Shown here: piece after piece, positions 1 through 8,584 of the stretch | How positions within the stretch are numbered: position 1 is the stretch's first letter | Layout: each line of letters begins with the position of its first letter | Assembly: GCA_000799755.1 (NCBI GenBank) | Contig: JUHI01000008.1 | Span: 124,001 to 188,000, forward strand | Length of the DNA: 64,000 bases | Origin: Martinezella tropici | GTDB lineage: Bacteria; Pseudomonadota; Alphaproteobacteria; Rhizobiales; Rhizobiaceae | Direction of reading: 5' to 3' | The notes under the pieces: generated by a model | Databases searched by the model: none | What the model was told of the DNA's origin: nothing | The model's input: only the letters and a program-made list of their open reading frames with translations | Made by a program: the position numbers and the translations under genes

Positions 1-1
1 C

Positions 2-604
2 CAGGTCGGCTTCCTTGGCACATTGGCGGGGCAAGGCGCAGTTCTCGTTTATATCGTCATTATCTGCGGCAAGCTGACGATCAACTGCCTGAACGCTTAT
101 GGCGGCTTCATGGCAATCCTGACGACCTTTACCTCGTTCAGCAACCAGACCCGGATCTCCCGGGGCGCCAGAGCGCTTTATATCATCGGGTTTGTGGCTT
201 TGTCGGTGCTGATCGCCGTTCTCGCCAGCGCTGATTTCCTGTCGGCATTCAAGAATTTCGTCCTGATGCTGCTGGCGGTCTTCGTGCCCTGGAGCGCGAT
301 CAATCTGATCGATTACTACCTAATCTCCAGGGAAAAGGTGGATATCCCCGCCCTCTACGACGCAACGGGCCGCTATGGCGCCTATAACTGGACCGCGCTC
401 GGATGCTATGTCCTCGGCGTCGTCGTGCAGATCCCGTTCCTCAATCAGCCTCTCTACGAAGGCCCGATCGCGGTCGCGCTCAATGATGCCGACATTTCCT
501 GGGCCGTCAGCCTGGTCGTAACCGCCGTCGTCTATTATTTGCTGCAGCGCAATACGAAGGTTGCTCCGCGCGAGATGATCTTCGACGGCGCAACTCAAAG
601 CTAG
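2..604 (+). CDS. NCS1-family nucleobase/cytosine permease, C-terminal part (5' end outside window)
   Basis: The reading frame is open from the first bases of the window to a TAG at 602-604, so the N-terminal part lies upstream. The 200 visible residues hold several hydrophobic segments, roughly residues 10-30, 50-75, 75-95, 130-150 and 160-175, and end in a short polar tail. The segment order and the loop around NLIDYYLIS are typical of the last helices of NCS1 permeases (cytosine, purine, allantoin, thiamine), which import nucleobase-like compounds with H+ or Na+. The substrate cannot be told from this part. A convergent SDR gene follows. Family fairly sure, substrate unknown. Confidence 0.75.
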   Translation, partial: QVGFLGTLAGQGAVLVYIVIICGKLTINCLNAYGGFMAILTTFTSFSNQTRISRGARALYIIGFVALSVLIAVLASADFLSAFKNFVLMLLAVFVPWSAINLIDYYLISREKVDIPALYDATGRYGAYNWTALGCYVLGVVVQIPFLNQPLYEGPIAVALNDADISWAVSLVVTAVVYYLLQRNTKVAPREMIFDGATQS

Positions 605-681
605 CATAAGTTTCGGCCGGCGACCGCTGGTGGGTCGCCGGTCGCCTTGCGGGCGACGTGAACAATGAAGTGCCAGAAGGT

Positions 682-1458
682 TCAGACGATAACCGGCACC
701 TGTGCGCCGTCCATGCTGATAACGACACCAGTGACATAGCCAGCCTTGGCCGAGCTTAGGAAGGCGACGACATTGGCGATATCGGCTGGATCGGCCATGC
801 GGCCGATCGGGATGCGTTTCAGGGCATCAGCCAGTGCTTCTTCCTCACTCGAGCCTGAAATCTTTGCCGCCGCCTTCAGGCCTTCGGCAACACGATCTGT
901 CTCCGTGAGGCCGGGATTGAGGCCGACCACGCGCACGCCCTTACCGGCATAGGCATTGGCGAGCCCGACGCTTGCAAGCATAAGGGCAGCATTGGCCGAG
1001 CCGCCGGCCAGATGATAGGGCGAGGCGACCTTGCCGCCATTGCCGATGATATTGATCACAGCGCCCGATCCGCGCGCGCCCATGCGCTTGATGACGGGAT
1101 CGATCACGTTGATGTAGGAAAAATACTTGGCATCCATCGCGGCGCGCCAGACGGCGGGCGTCAGTTCGTCCGCCGGCGTGCGGGCCGCGGCACCTGCGCT
1201 GTTGACGAGAATGTCGATCGGGCCGACATCGGCCTCTACCTTGTCAACGACTGCGAGCGCCTGTCCGTCGAAGATCAGATCGGCGGCATAGCCATGCACG
1301 CCGGGCAGCCTGGAGAGAGCCGCGTCGATATTGGCTTGCGAGCGCGAGCAGATCGCGACCCGCGCGCCTTCCTGCTGGAAAAGCTCGGCACAGGCAAAGC
1401 CGATGCCTTTCGAGCCGCCCGTGATCAGAACGACTTTATCCTTGAGGCCAAGGTCCAT
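682..1458 (-). CDS. SDR-fold protein without the canonical Ser/Tyr/Lys active site
   Basis: 258 aa, the usual length of a classical short-chain dehydrogenase. The nucleotide-binding motif TGGSKGIG (residues 13-20) and the structural NSAG motif (86-89) are intact, as is the C-terminal dimer region ending GYVTGVVISMDGAQ. Where classical members have Ser after strand 5 and then YxxxK, this protein reads NIIGNGG followed by AGGSANAAL, so Ser, Tyr and Lys appear to be replaced (the only nearby Tyr, 148, has Gly at +4). It therefore probably binds NAD(P) but may use other catalytic residues. The start ATG follows an AGAGATTCC leader (weak SD). It converges on the permease gene. Function unknown; annotation as 3-oxoacyl-ACP reductase would be unsafe. 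Confidence 0.85.
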   Translation of the reverse strand: MDLGLKDKVVLITGGSKGIGFACAELFQQEGARVAICSRSQANIDAALSRLPGVHGYAADLIFDGQALAVVDKVEADVGPIDILVNSAGAAARTPADELTPAVWRAAMDAKYFSYINVIDPVIKRMGARGSGAVINIIGNGGKVASPYHLAGGSANAALMLASVGLANAYAGKGVRVVGLNPGLTETDRVAEGLKAAAKISGSSEEEALADALKRIPIGRMADPADIANVVAFLSSAKAGYVTGVVISMDGAQVPVIV

Positions 1459-1559
1459 GGAATCTCTCCGCTATGATTTGTTGAGGTTGCCAAGCTATGT
1501 GTCGAAACCTTCGACGTACAGGGGCACGGGCGTCACAGCTTGGTGACCGGTGTCGGCTG

Positions 1560-2420
1560 TTACGAAAGGCGCTTGGCCTTCAGGACGGAAACTGCCGTCT
1601 CGCTATTATGGACATAGTCGTTGGCATCGGGCTGACGCTGTATCAATAGAATGAACAGCAGATCAGTCAGCATCAGTTGCGCGTCGCGGGCAGTGATGGC
1701 CGAGGAGCGGACGCGGTCTTCATCGCCGACGGTGTGCAGGCATATATCGGCGACTCGGGATAGCGGGTTGTCCTGCAGGCCGGTGACGGCAATGACGGTT
1801 GCCTGGCGCTGGCTTGCCAGCTCCGCAATCCGTAGCGTCTCGATGCTGGCACCGGAATAGGAGAGCGCAAAGAGCAGGTCGTCCGGCCCGAGCGTCGACG
1901 CATTGGCCATCTGCACATGGCTGTCGCTGTCATGCAGCACGTTGCGGCCGAGCTTCATCAGCTTGTAGGAAAAGTCGCGGGCCACCAGCGAGGAGGCGCC
2001 GACCCCGGCCAGATGGATGCGCCGGGCGTCGTGAAGCGCTTCGAGGGTTTTCTCGATGTCGGCTTCGTTGTTGACAGAAATGGTCTGCTGCATGGCTTGC
2101 ATCTTGCTGCCGAGCAGCTTCTGCAGGATGGTGAGATAGCCGTCGCCCACCTCGATCGTGCCGTGGATCATGCCGGCCGGCGCCTGCCATTCCTGAGCCT
2201 TGGCCTCGCTGACGGCAAGCTTCAATTCCTGGTAGCCGGCATAGCCGAGCTTCTGGCTGAATTTTACCACGCTCGATTGGCTGCGGCCGGTTTCCACTGC
2301 GAGAGCCGCGGAGGAGAGGCGCAGCATCTGGTCGGGATTGTCGATGATGAATTGCCCGATCTGGCGATCAGCCGGGGCCATGGTTTCGAGCTGCGCGCTG
2401 ATCTTCTTAAGGATAGACAT
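1560..2420 (-). CDS. murR: MurR/RpiR-family transcriptional regulator of amino-sugar recycling
   Basis: 286 aa. The N-terminal ~75 residues form the RpiR-type helix-turn-helix (AALAVETGRSQSSVVKFSQK). Residues ~125-260 form a SIS sugar-phosphate-binding domain (LAGVGASSLVARDF, FALSYSGASIETL), matching the family layout in which MurNAc-6-P or a related phosphosugar is the effector. An AAAGGATC ribosome site precedes the ATG. It is divergent from murA, and the 120-bp region between holds a perfect palindrome (2543-2563). The murA-kinase and murQ-transporter units both carry this type of site, so repression of both is inferred. The name rests on context; the effector is not visible in the sequence. 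Confidence 0.85.
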   Translation of the reverse strand: MSILKKISAQLETMAPADRQIGQFIIDNPDQMLRLSSAALAVETGRSQSSVVKFSQKLGYAGYQELKLAVSEAKAQEWQAPAGMIHGTIEVGDGYLTILQKLLGSKMQAMQQTISVNNEADIEKTLEALHDARRIHLAGVGASSLVARDFSYKLMKLGRNVLHDSDSHVQMANASTLGPDDLLFALSYSGASIETLRIAELASQRQATVIAVTGLQDNPLSRVADICLHTVGDEDRVRSSAITARDAQLMLTDLLFILLIQRQPDANDYVHNSETAVSVLKAKRLS

Positions 2421-2542
2421 TTGATCCTTTTGGGGTCTTTCAAGCCATCGAGGCCGATTCCCGCGGCGAGGCGAACACCGAAAATAGCATCCGGCTCAAG
2501 CGCGGCAACCTTGCTTCGCATGATCGAACCTTATCACAGCGG

Positions 2543-2596
2543 ATTGGAATAAAAAATTCCAATTCCCGTTGACAGTGTGGAATTGGCGAATAGTCT
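2543..2596 (+). promoter_or_regulatory. murA promoter with palindromic MurR-type operator
   Basis: ATTGGAAT (2543-2550), five A, then ATTCCAAT (2556-2563) is a perfect 8-bp inverted repeat. It is followed by TTGACA (2569-2574) and, 16 bp on, TAGTCT (2591-2596) as a plausible -35/-10 pair. A further GGAATTGG (2579-2586) inside the spacer pairs with CCAATTCC (2559-2566). The same order of elements recurs before murQ (4839-4890). Confidence 0.65.
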
Positions 2597-2653
2597 TGCA
2601 GAGTGGATCACGGACCCGTGGTGTCCCAGTCTTTTCCGCAATGGATTTGCATC

Positions 2654-3910
2654 ATGGACAGACTTCGAATCTCTGGCGGCAAGAGGTTGCAGGGTGCGGT
2701 GACTATCGCCGGCGCGAAAAATGCCGCCCTGCCGCAGATCGCAGCCGCGCTCTTGAGCCCGCATCCGCTGGAGCTGACGAACCTGCCTGTTGTCAGCGAT
2801 GTCGAGAATATGTTGGGTGTTATCGCCCTCCACGGCGCCAGGATCGCACGAGGCCCGCACGGCACAATGATCGATGCGAGCGAGATTGTCTCGAAGGAGA
2901 CATCCTACGACACGGTCCGGCGCATGCGGGCGACTGTGCTGGTGCTTGCGCCGCTGCTTGCCCGTTTCGGTCACGCACGCGTTTCGCTTCCCGGCGGCTG
3001 CGCTATCGGCGCACGGCCCGTCGATATGCACATCAAGGCGCTCTCGACACTGGGTGCTGACATCGCCATCCAAAGCGGTCTGATTGTTGCTTCGGCTGCC
3101 AATGGGCTGAAAGGCGCACGGATCGTCCTGAGTTCACCATCCGTCGGCGCGACCGAGACGGCCATGATGGCCGCCTGCGCCGCCAAAGGTGAAACCGAGA
3201 TCCTGAACGCTGCCCGCGAGCCGGAGGTGGCTGATCTTGCGGCATGTCTGATCGCCATGGGTGCACGGATCGAGGGTGCTGGGACGCATCGCATCCTGAT
3301 CGATGGCGACACCAGCTGGCGTCCCGCCAAGCATCACGGCATTCCCGACCGCATCGAGGCTGGTACTTATGCGGTGGCGGCGGCCATTACCGGCGGCCAG
3401 CTTGAGCTCATCCATGCGCGGCTGGAAAATCTGGCATCGGTGGTTCAGGCGCTCGAAGCCATGGGCGTCAGCGTCTGGCCGAGCGATCGCGGCCTGGTGG
3501 TTTCAAGGGACGGTCCGCTCAAGGGGGCCGATATCACCACCGAACCCTATCCCGGCTTCCCGACGGACCTGCAGGCACAGTTCATGGCTCTCGCCTGCTG
3601 CGCGGAGGGTGCGTCGCTGATCCGCGAAACAGTCTTCGAAAACCGCTTCATGCATGTGCCGGAGCTGACACGACTCGGCGCCAACATCACCTTGCAGGGG
3701 ACAACGGCGCTGGTGCGCGGCGGCGCGCCGCTGAAAGGTGCGCAGGTCATGGCGACGGATCTGCGCGCCTCTGTCTCGCTGGTTCTCGCAGCCCTCGTCT
3801 CGGAGGGCGAGACCATCGTCAATCGCGTCTATCACCTCGACCGCGGCTACGAACAGCTCGATCGCAAGCTACGCCTCTGCGGTGCCGATATCGAACGGCT
3901 AACATCATGA
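2654..3910 (+). CDS. murA: UDP-N-acetylglucosamine 1-carboxyvinyltransferase (MurA), probably a second copy
   Basis: 418 aa, equal to the usual MurA length when started at the ATG at 2654, where MDRLRISGG matches the family N-terminus; an upstream in-frame GTG at 2603 would add 17 non-conserved residues. MurA transfers enolpyruvyl from PEP to UDP-GlcNAc in the cytoplasm, the first committed step of peptidoglycan synthesis. Cys116 in PGGCAIGARP is the fosfomycin-target cysteine. The conserved GAKNAALP (20-27), TDLQAQFMAL and FENRFMHVPEL segments and the C-terminal DRGYEQLDRKLR are all present. It heads a recycling operon and overlaps the kinase gene by ATGA, so it is likely an accessory copy induced with wall-sugar recycling; the housekeeping copy would lie elsewhere (inference). 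Confidence 0.93.
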   Translation: MDRLRISGGKRLQGAVTIAGAKNAALPQIAAALLSPHPLELTNLPVVSDVENMLGVIALHGARIARGPHGTMIDASEIVSKETSYDTVRRMRATVLVLAPLLARFGHARVSLPGGCAIGARPVDMHIKALSTLGADIAIQSGLIVASAANGLKGARIVLSSPSVGATETAMMAACAAKGETEILNAAREPEVADLAACLIAMGARIEGAGTHRILIDGDTSWRPAKHHGIPDRIEAGTYAVAAAITGGQLELIHARLENLASVVQALEAMGVSVWPSDRGLVVSRDGPLKGADITTEPYPGFPTDLQAQFMALACCAEGASLIRETVFENRFMHVPELTRLGANITLQGTTALVRGGAPLKGAQVMATDLRASVSLVLAALVSEGETIVNRVYHLDRGYEQLDRKLRLCGADIERLTS

Positions 3911-4797
3911 CTGCCGCATCGGAAAACACTCCGTATTTTCTCGGCATAGACGGCGGTGGTACAGGTTGCCGCGCGCGCATCGAGGATGCCGAAGGCACTG
4001 TTCTCGGGCAGGGGTTGTCCGGGCCGGCAACGACCCGTCTCGGGATCGCCGAAGCATGGGCATCGATTTCTCGCGCTTTTGAAGCTGCAATTGAGGAAGC
4101 GGGGTTAAATGATTCCAATTTCAGCCGTATCCATGTTGGCGTCGGGCTGGCTGGGATCGGCCGCAAGGGCGCGCTTGCCGCGCTGAAAGCGATAGAGCAC
4201 CCCTTTGCCAGCATCGATTTCATCAGCGACGGCGAGGGCGCGTGTCTGGGGGCTCATTCCGGACGCGACGGCGCTATCGTGATCGCCGGAACGGGCTCTA
4301 TTGGCCTCGGCCTTGTTGAAGGACGGCAATTGCGGGTCGGCGGCTACGGTTTTCCGATTTCGGACGAGGGCAGCGGCGCCTATCTCGGGCTGAAGGCGGT
4401 GCAGCTTGCCCTGCGCGCCCATGACGGTCGCGAACAAAAAACCGCGCTGCTTGCCGAGATAATGCAGCGTTTCCAGCATGATCCGATGGAGGCGGTCGCC
4501 TGGATGGACCGGGCGTCGGCCACGGATTATGCTGCTCTTGCACCGATGGTCCTGCGTCACGCCGATCAAGGCGATGCCGTCGCGCGGCGGATCGTGCAAA
4601 GCGCGGCCGGCCATATCGACACGCTTGTTCGCACGCTGTTCGATAAGGGCGCGCCGCGCGTCTGCCTGCTCGGCGGTCTTGCGAGCCCGCTCGAACCCTG
4701 GCTCTCGCCCGATGTGCGCCGGCGCTTGAAGCCCATGGACGGCGATGCCGTCTCCGGTGCGATCATTCTTGCCAGGAAAGCCATTTGCCAAGGCTGA
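3907..4797 (+). CDS. BadF/BadG-type N-acetylglucosamine (and possibly MurNAc) kinase
   Basis: 296 aa of the BadF/BadG/BcrA/BcrD ATPase family. The ATP phosphate-binding motif GIDGGGTGCRARI lies at residues ~14-26, GTGSIGLG at ~122-129, and an adenosine-type motif (CLLGGLASPLEPWL) near the C-terminus. Members of this family phosphorylate GlcNAc (NagK-like) or both GlcNAc and MurNAc (Clostridium MurK). No PTS is visible here, so imported MurNAc would need a kinase before MurQ can act, which makes a MurK-like role attractive. The start overlaps the murA stop (ATGA at 3907-3910), giving translational coupling. Kinase family is sure; the sugar is inferred. Confidence 0.85.
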   Translation: MTAASENTPYFLGIDGGGTGCRARIEDAEGTVLGQGLSGPATTRLGIAEAWASISRAFEAAIEEAGLNDSNFSRIHVGVGLAGIGRKGALAALKAIEHPFASIDFISDGEGACLGAHSGRDGAIVIAGTGSIGLGLVEGRQLRVGGYGFPISDEGSGAYLGLKAVQLALRAHDGREQKTALLAEIMQRFQHDPMEAVAWMDRASATDYAALAPMVLRHADQGDAVARRIVQSAAGHIDTLVRTLFDKGAPRVCLLGGLASPLEPWLSPDVRRRLKPMDGDAVSGAIILARKAICQG

Positions 4798-4838
4798 CAA
4801 AGGCTCTGCCAAGCGGTGAATCTTTTCACGGCAATGAT

Positions 4839-4890
4839 GGAATATTTTATTCCTTTCTGGATTGACGAATGGAATAAACGGACATAGTGT
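4839..4890 (+). promoter_or_regulatory. murQ-transporter promoter with MurR-type operator
   Basis: GGAAT-ATTTT-ATTCC (4839-4853) is followed by TTGACG (4862-4867), a 17-bp spacer and TAGTGT (4885-4890). A GGAAT half site (4871-4875) lies in the spacer, 32 bp from the start of the palindrome; the murA promoter has the same layout at 33 bp. The leader to the murQ start is then about 175 nt. Confidence 0.65.
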
Positions 4891-5071
4891 TAACCAAGGT
4901 AAACAGGGAATGGACGCGGAACAAAGCCAAAAAGGCCATGCCGCGTCTGGGTCGGCTTCGGTCGCCCGTCTTGCTGAAAACCGATCTTTGCTGCGGTGGG
5001 CCCGATATGAAAATGATCGAGCTTGCCAATGTAATATATTGATATCCAGGCGTTATTTCGCGAGCAGGCCC

Positions 5072-5995
5072 ATGACAGAGCAGAAGTTGATATCCGAACT
5101 GGAGCAGTTGGTTTCCGAAGGGCGCAATCCGAATACGATGCATATCGATCTTTTGCCGACCTTCGATATTCTGCGTGAGATTAATTATGAGGATCAGACG
5201 GTGCCGGTCGCCGTCGAGAAGGTGATCCCGGCAATCGCCGCCGCCGTCAATCAGATCGTGGCTGCGTTCCAGAAGGGTGGCAGGCTGATCTATATGGGCG
5301 CCGGCACGAGCGGCCGCCTCGGTGTTCTCGATGCCTCCGAATGCCCGCCGACCTTCAGTGTGCCGCCCGACATGGTCATCGGTCTGATTGCCGGCGGCCC
5401 GGATGCGCTGCGGCGCTCGATCGAAGGCGCGGAGGACGACCCAGAGCAGGGGCGCCAGGCGCTGGAGGAAATCAAGCTGAGCAAGGATGATGTCGTCGTC
5501 GGCATCGCCGTCAGCGGCCGTACCCCCTATGTCATCGGCGGCCTGAACTACGCCAAGGGCATCGGCGCCTTTACGGTGGCGCTCTCCTGCAATCCGAACT
5601 CCATCATCGCCGGCATTGCTGATCTGGCGATTTCGCCTGTGGTCGGCCCGGAAATCCTCACCGGCTCAACCCGCCTGAAGTCGGGTACGGCGCAGAAGCT
5701 CATTCTCAATATGCTGACGACGGCGAGCATGATCCGCATCGGCAAGAGCTACCAGAACCTGATGGTCGATGTCAGCGCCAGCAACAAGAAGCTGGTGGCG
5801 CGCGCCTCGCGTATCGTCATGCAGGCGACCGGTTGCTCGCAACAGGAAGCGCGCCGCGTGCTCGATCTGACCGGCAACGACGTGAAGCTTGCCATTCTCA
5901 TGGAAATTACCGGGATGGGCATTGAAGAAGCCCGCGCGGCATTGCAAAACGCTGATGGATTCCTGCGCAAGGCGATCAACGGCAGGACTGCTTGA
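5072..5995 (+). CDS. murQ: N-acetylmuramic acid 6-phosphate etherase
   Basis: 307 aa from the ATG at 5072, close to the ~300 aa of MurQ. It cleaves the lactyl ether of MurNAc-6-P to give GlcNAc-6-P and D-lactate in the cytoplasm. The SIS-domain signature GAGTSGRLGVLDASECPPTF, the family N-terminus (NPNTMHIDLLPTFDILREIN) and the C-terminal helical part (ATGCSQQEARRVLDLTGNDVKLAILM) are complete. The frame is open up to 4862, and an in-frame ATG at 4910 could add 54 residues, but that stretch is not MurQ-like and the ribosome site at either start is weak. It is the first gene of the second unit of the regulon, followed by the importer. Residues 3-9 read EQKLISE, by chance like a c-Myc tag. Confidence 0.93.
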   Translation: MTEQKLISELEQLVSEGRNPNTMHIDLLPTFDILREINYEDQTVPVAVEKVIPAIAAAVNQIVAAFQKGGRLIYMGAGTSGRLGVLDASECPPTFSVPPDMVIGLIAGGPDALRRSIEGAEDDPEQGRQALEEIKLSKDDVVVGIAVSGRTPYVIGGLNYAKGIGAFTVALSCNPNSIIAGIADLAISPVVGPEILTGSTRLKSGTAQKLILNMLTTASMIRIGKSYQNLMVDVSASNKKLVARASRIVMQATGCSQQEARRVLDLTGNDVKLAILMEITGMGIEEARAALQNADGFLRKAINGRTA

Positions 5996-6076
5996 GACAA
6001 CCGTTGCGGCCTGCCGCACCGGCAATCAATGGGCCAAAATCGGCCGGGGACATTTTAAAAATTTGGAGGACTGAAA

Positions 6077-7597
6077 GTGAAAGGGAATTTTGGAAGGAAG
6101 CTGATTTCGGGAGTGGCGCTGGCCGTGGGGATTGGCCTGGCGACGGCCGCGATCCCTGTTGAGGCGGCAACGCTGCGCATGGCGTGGTCGCAGGACGCGA
6201 CCGGGCTCGATCCGCACAAGCAGACCGCATTCTCCTCCATCCGGCTGCTCGAATTGATCTATGAGCCGCTCGTTCGCCTTGACGGCAATCTGCAGATCGT
6301 GCCTGGAGTCGCCGAGAGCTGGCAGTTTTCGCCGGACGGCAAGCAACTGACGTTCAAGCTCAATGCAAAGGCCAAGTTCCAGAACGGCGCGCCCGTCACC
6401 TCGGCTGACGTGAAGGCCTCCTTCACGCGCATTCTCGACCAGGCGACCGGTGCCGTCGCTCGCGCCAACTTCCTGTCGATCGCAAGCATCGATACACCGG
6501 ACACCACGACCGTGGTCTTCAATCTGTCGCAGCCCGACGTTCCGCTTCTGACCGCCATGACCAGCCTCAATGCCGCGGTGGTTCCAGCAAGCGAAATTAC
6601 TGCCGGCACCATCGGCACGAAGGCGATCGGCTCCGGCCCCTTCAAGCTCGACAGCTGGGTTCCGAACTCCAAGGAAGTTCTGAGCGCCAACAAGGATTGG
6701 GCGGGCGGAACCGTCGGTGTCGAAGGCATTAACATCAGCGTATTGCCCGACGAGACGGCGATCCTTGCATCGCTGCGCACCGGTCAGACCGATTTCGCCT
6801 TGCTGAACGATCCGCTCGTCGCGACCTTGGTGCCGAAGGAGCCGAAGCTGCAGCTCACCCGCACGCCGGTGCTTGCCTACAATGTCCTGCAGCTCAATCC
6901 CTCGCGCAAGCCGATGGATCAGCTGGCGGTGCGCCAGGCGATCTCCTGCGCCATCGACCGCAAGGACGTGATGGATACGGCAGCTCTCGGCGAGGGCAAG
7001 GTGACCGGGCCGCTGACGATGCCGCTCTATGCGACCGACCCCAGCAAGCTGTTCTGCTATACGCGCGACGTCGCCAAGGCGAAGAAGCTGATGGCAGACG
7101 CCGGCTTTGCCAACGGTTTCTCGGCAACCGTGATTGCCGCGACCGGCGAACCGCCGACAGCGACGGCGGAAGCGCAAGTCATCCAGTCGCAGCTCGCCGA
7201 AATCGGCATCAAGCTCGACATCAAGGTGATGGAACTCAATGTCTATGTCGACACCTGGCTCAAGGGCAATTTCGACATGGCGGTCGCCCTCAACGGCGGC
7301 AGCGCCGATCCCTATTCGATGTATAACCGTTACTGGACGAAATCAGGCAACCTGCAGAAGGTCGCCAACTATATCGACGATACCCTCGACAGTCTGATGC
7401 AGAAGGGCCGCGCCGAGACCGATCCGGCCAAGCGCAAGGTGATCTTCGCCGAATTCGAAAAGCATCTTGCCGAAGTCTCGCCCTGGATCTGGCTCTACAC
7501 GGCCTATGGCTATACGGCCGAGCAGAAGAACGTCGAGGGCTTTGTCCCGACGCCGACAGGCTCGCTGTTCGGTCTCAGCAAAGTCTCGATCGAGTAA
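6077..7597 (+). CDS. Periplasmic binding protein of a peptide-type (family 5) ABC importer
   Basis: 506 aa, typical for DppA/OppA-class proteins. Start is GTG at 6077, seven bases after TTGGAGGA (6063-6070). Residues 1-31 form a signal peptide (basic MKGNFGRK, hydrophobic core, cut near VEA-A). The mature part begins LRMAWSQDATGLDPH and has the family segments YEPLVRLDGNLQIVPGVAESW and FKLNAKAKFQNGAPVTSADV. It would bind a peptide- or sugar-peptide ligand in the periplasm. Lying between murQ and anmK under a MurR-type promoter, it probably binds muropeptides, anhydroMurNAc or its disaccharide (inference). No lipobox is seen. Confidence 0.9.
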   Translation: MKGNFGRKLISGVALAVGIGLATAAIPVEAATLRMAWSQDATGLDPHKQTAFSSIRLLELIYEPLVRLDGNLQIVPGVAESWQFSPDGKQLTFKLNAKAKFQNGAPVTSADVKASFTRILDQATGAVARANFLSIASIDTPDTTTVVFNLSQPDVPLLTAMTSLNAAVVPASEITAGTIGTKAIGSGPFKLDSWVPNSKEVLSANKDWAGGTVGVEGINISVLPDETAILASLRTGQTDFALLNDPLVATLVPKEPKLQLTRTPVLAYNVLQLNPSRKPMDQLAVRQAISCAIDRKDVMDTAALGEGKVTGPLTMPLYATDPSKLFCYTRDVAKAKKLMADAGFANGFSATVIAATGEPPTATAEAQVIQSQLAEIGIKLDIKVMELNVYVDTWLKGNFDMAVALNGGSADPYSMYNRYWTKSGNLQKVANYIDDTLDSLMQKGRAETDPAKRKVIFAEFEKHLAEVSPWIWLYTAYGYTAEQKNVEGFVPTPTGSLFGLSKVSIE

Positions 7598-7624
7598 TAG
7601 CAGTCGAGATTTAGAGGAAGTGCA

Positions 7625-8584
7625 ATGGCATACCTGACGCGCCGGCTGATGACGTTCCCGCTGATCATGCTGGGCGTGTCCATCTTCGTCTTCGTCGCCA
7701 TCCGGCTGGTGCCGGGCGATGCGATCACGGCGATGCTCGGAACCAATGCGGGCCTGCTGACGCCGGAGCAGCGGCAGGCCCTTGCCGCCTATTTCGGCAT
7801 CGATCAGTCCTGGCCAGTTCAATACTGGCATTGGTTGCTCGGCGTCTTCCAGGGCAATCTCGGCATATCCGTCACCTACGGCAAGCCGGTGCTCGACATG
7901 ATCCTGGAGCGTTTTCCGTTGACGCTCGAGCTTGCCTTGCTTTCCATGGTCATCGCGCTCGCTATCGGCTTGCCGGCGGGCGTCTTTGCCGCCACCAGAA
8001 ACGAAAAGCTGTCCGATCTTCTCGTGCGCATCGTTGCCATGATCGGGCAGTCGACGCCGAACTTCGTTCTCGGACTGCTGCTGATCTATGCCTTGTCCGC
8101 CGGTTTCGGCGTGCTGCCGACCATGGGCGCCTTCACACCCATCTGGCAGGACCCGCTCGAAAATCTCGGCCAGATGATCCTGCCGGCGCTGACGCTCGGC
8201 TTTGCCTTTGCGGCGTCGGTGACGCGTGTCGTGCGTTCGGCCATGCTCGATGTTCTGAGTGACGACTATGTGCGTACGGCTCGCAGCCGCGGTGTTCCGG
8301 CGCGCGGCGTCATCTGGCGGCATGCTCTACCGAATGCATTGATTCCGGTGGTAACGCTGAGCGGCGTCGAATTCGGCTATCTGCTCGGTGGCGCGGTGCT
8401 GGTCGAACAGATCTATGCTCTGCCGGGACTTGGACGCATGGTGCTCGACGCCATACTGCAGCGCGACTATGCGCTGGTGCAGGGCAGCGTGCTGTTTATT
8501 GCCTTCAACTTCATGATCGTCAATCTGCTCGTCGATCTCGCCTATGTCGCGCTCGATCCGCGCGTTCGGCTGGGAGAAGGCTGA
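7625..8584 (+). CDS. DppB-type ABC permease
   Basis: 319 aa with six hydrophobic segments (about 9-30, 100-125, 135-160, 175-195, 240-260, 285-305) and the permease EAA loop (DDYVRTARSRGVPARGVIWRHALPNALIP, residues ~219-247) that contacts the ATPase. GAGGAAGTGCA precedes the ATG. It forms the inner-membrane channel with the next gene, which it overlaps by one base (TGATG at 8582-8586). It is part of the importer encoded between murQ and anmK. Confidence 0.92.
   Translation: MAYLTRRLMTFPLIMLGVSIFVFVAIRLVPGDAITAMLGTNAGLLTPEQRQALAAYFGIDQSWPVQYWHWLLGVFQGNLGISVTYGKPVLDMILERFPLTLELALLSMVIALAIGLPAGVFAATRNEKLSDLLVRIVAMIGQSTPNFVLGLLLIYALSAGFGVLPTMGAFTPIWQDPLENLGQMILPALTLGFAFAASVTRVVRSAMLDVLSDDYVRTARSRGVPARGVIWRHALPNALIPVVTLSGVEFGYLLGGAVLVEQIYALPGLGRMVLDAILQRDYALVQGSVLFIAFNFMIVNLLVDLAYVALDPRVRLGEG

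Noticed and set aside
5996..6076. Terminator between murQ and the binding-protein gene
   Set aside because: TGCGGC/GCCGCA and GGCC/GGCC pairs are short, and no T-run follows; the genes are more likely one unit.
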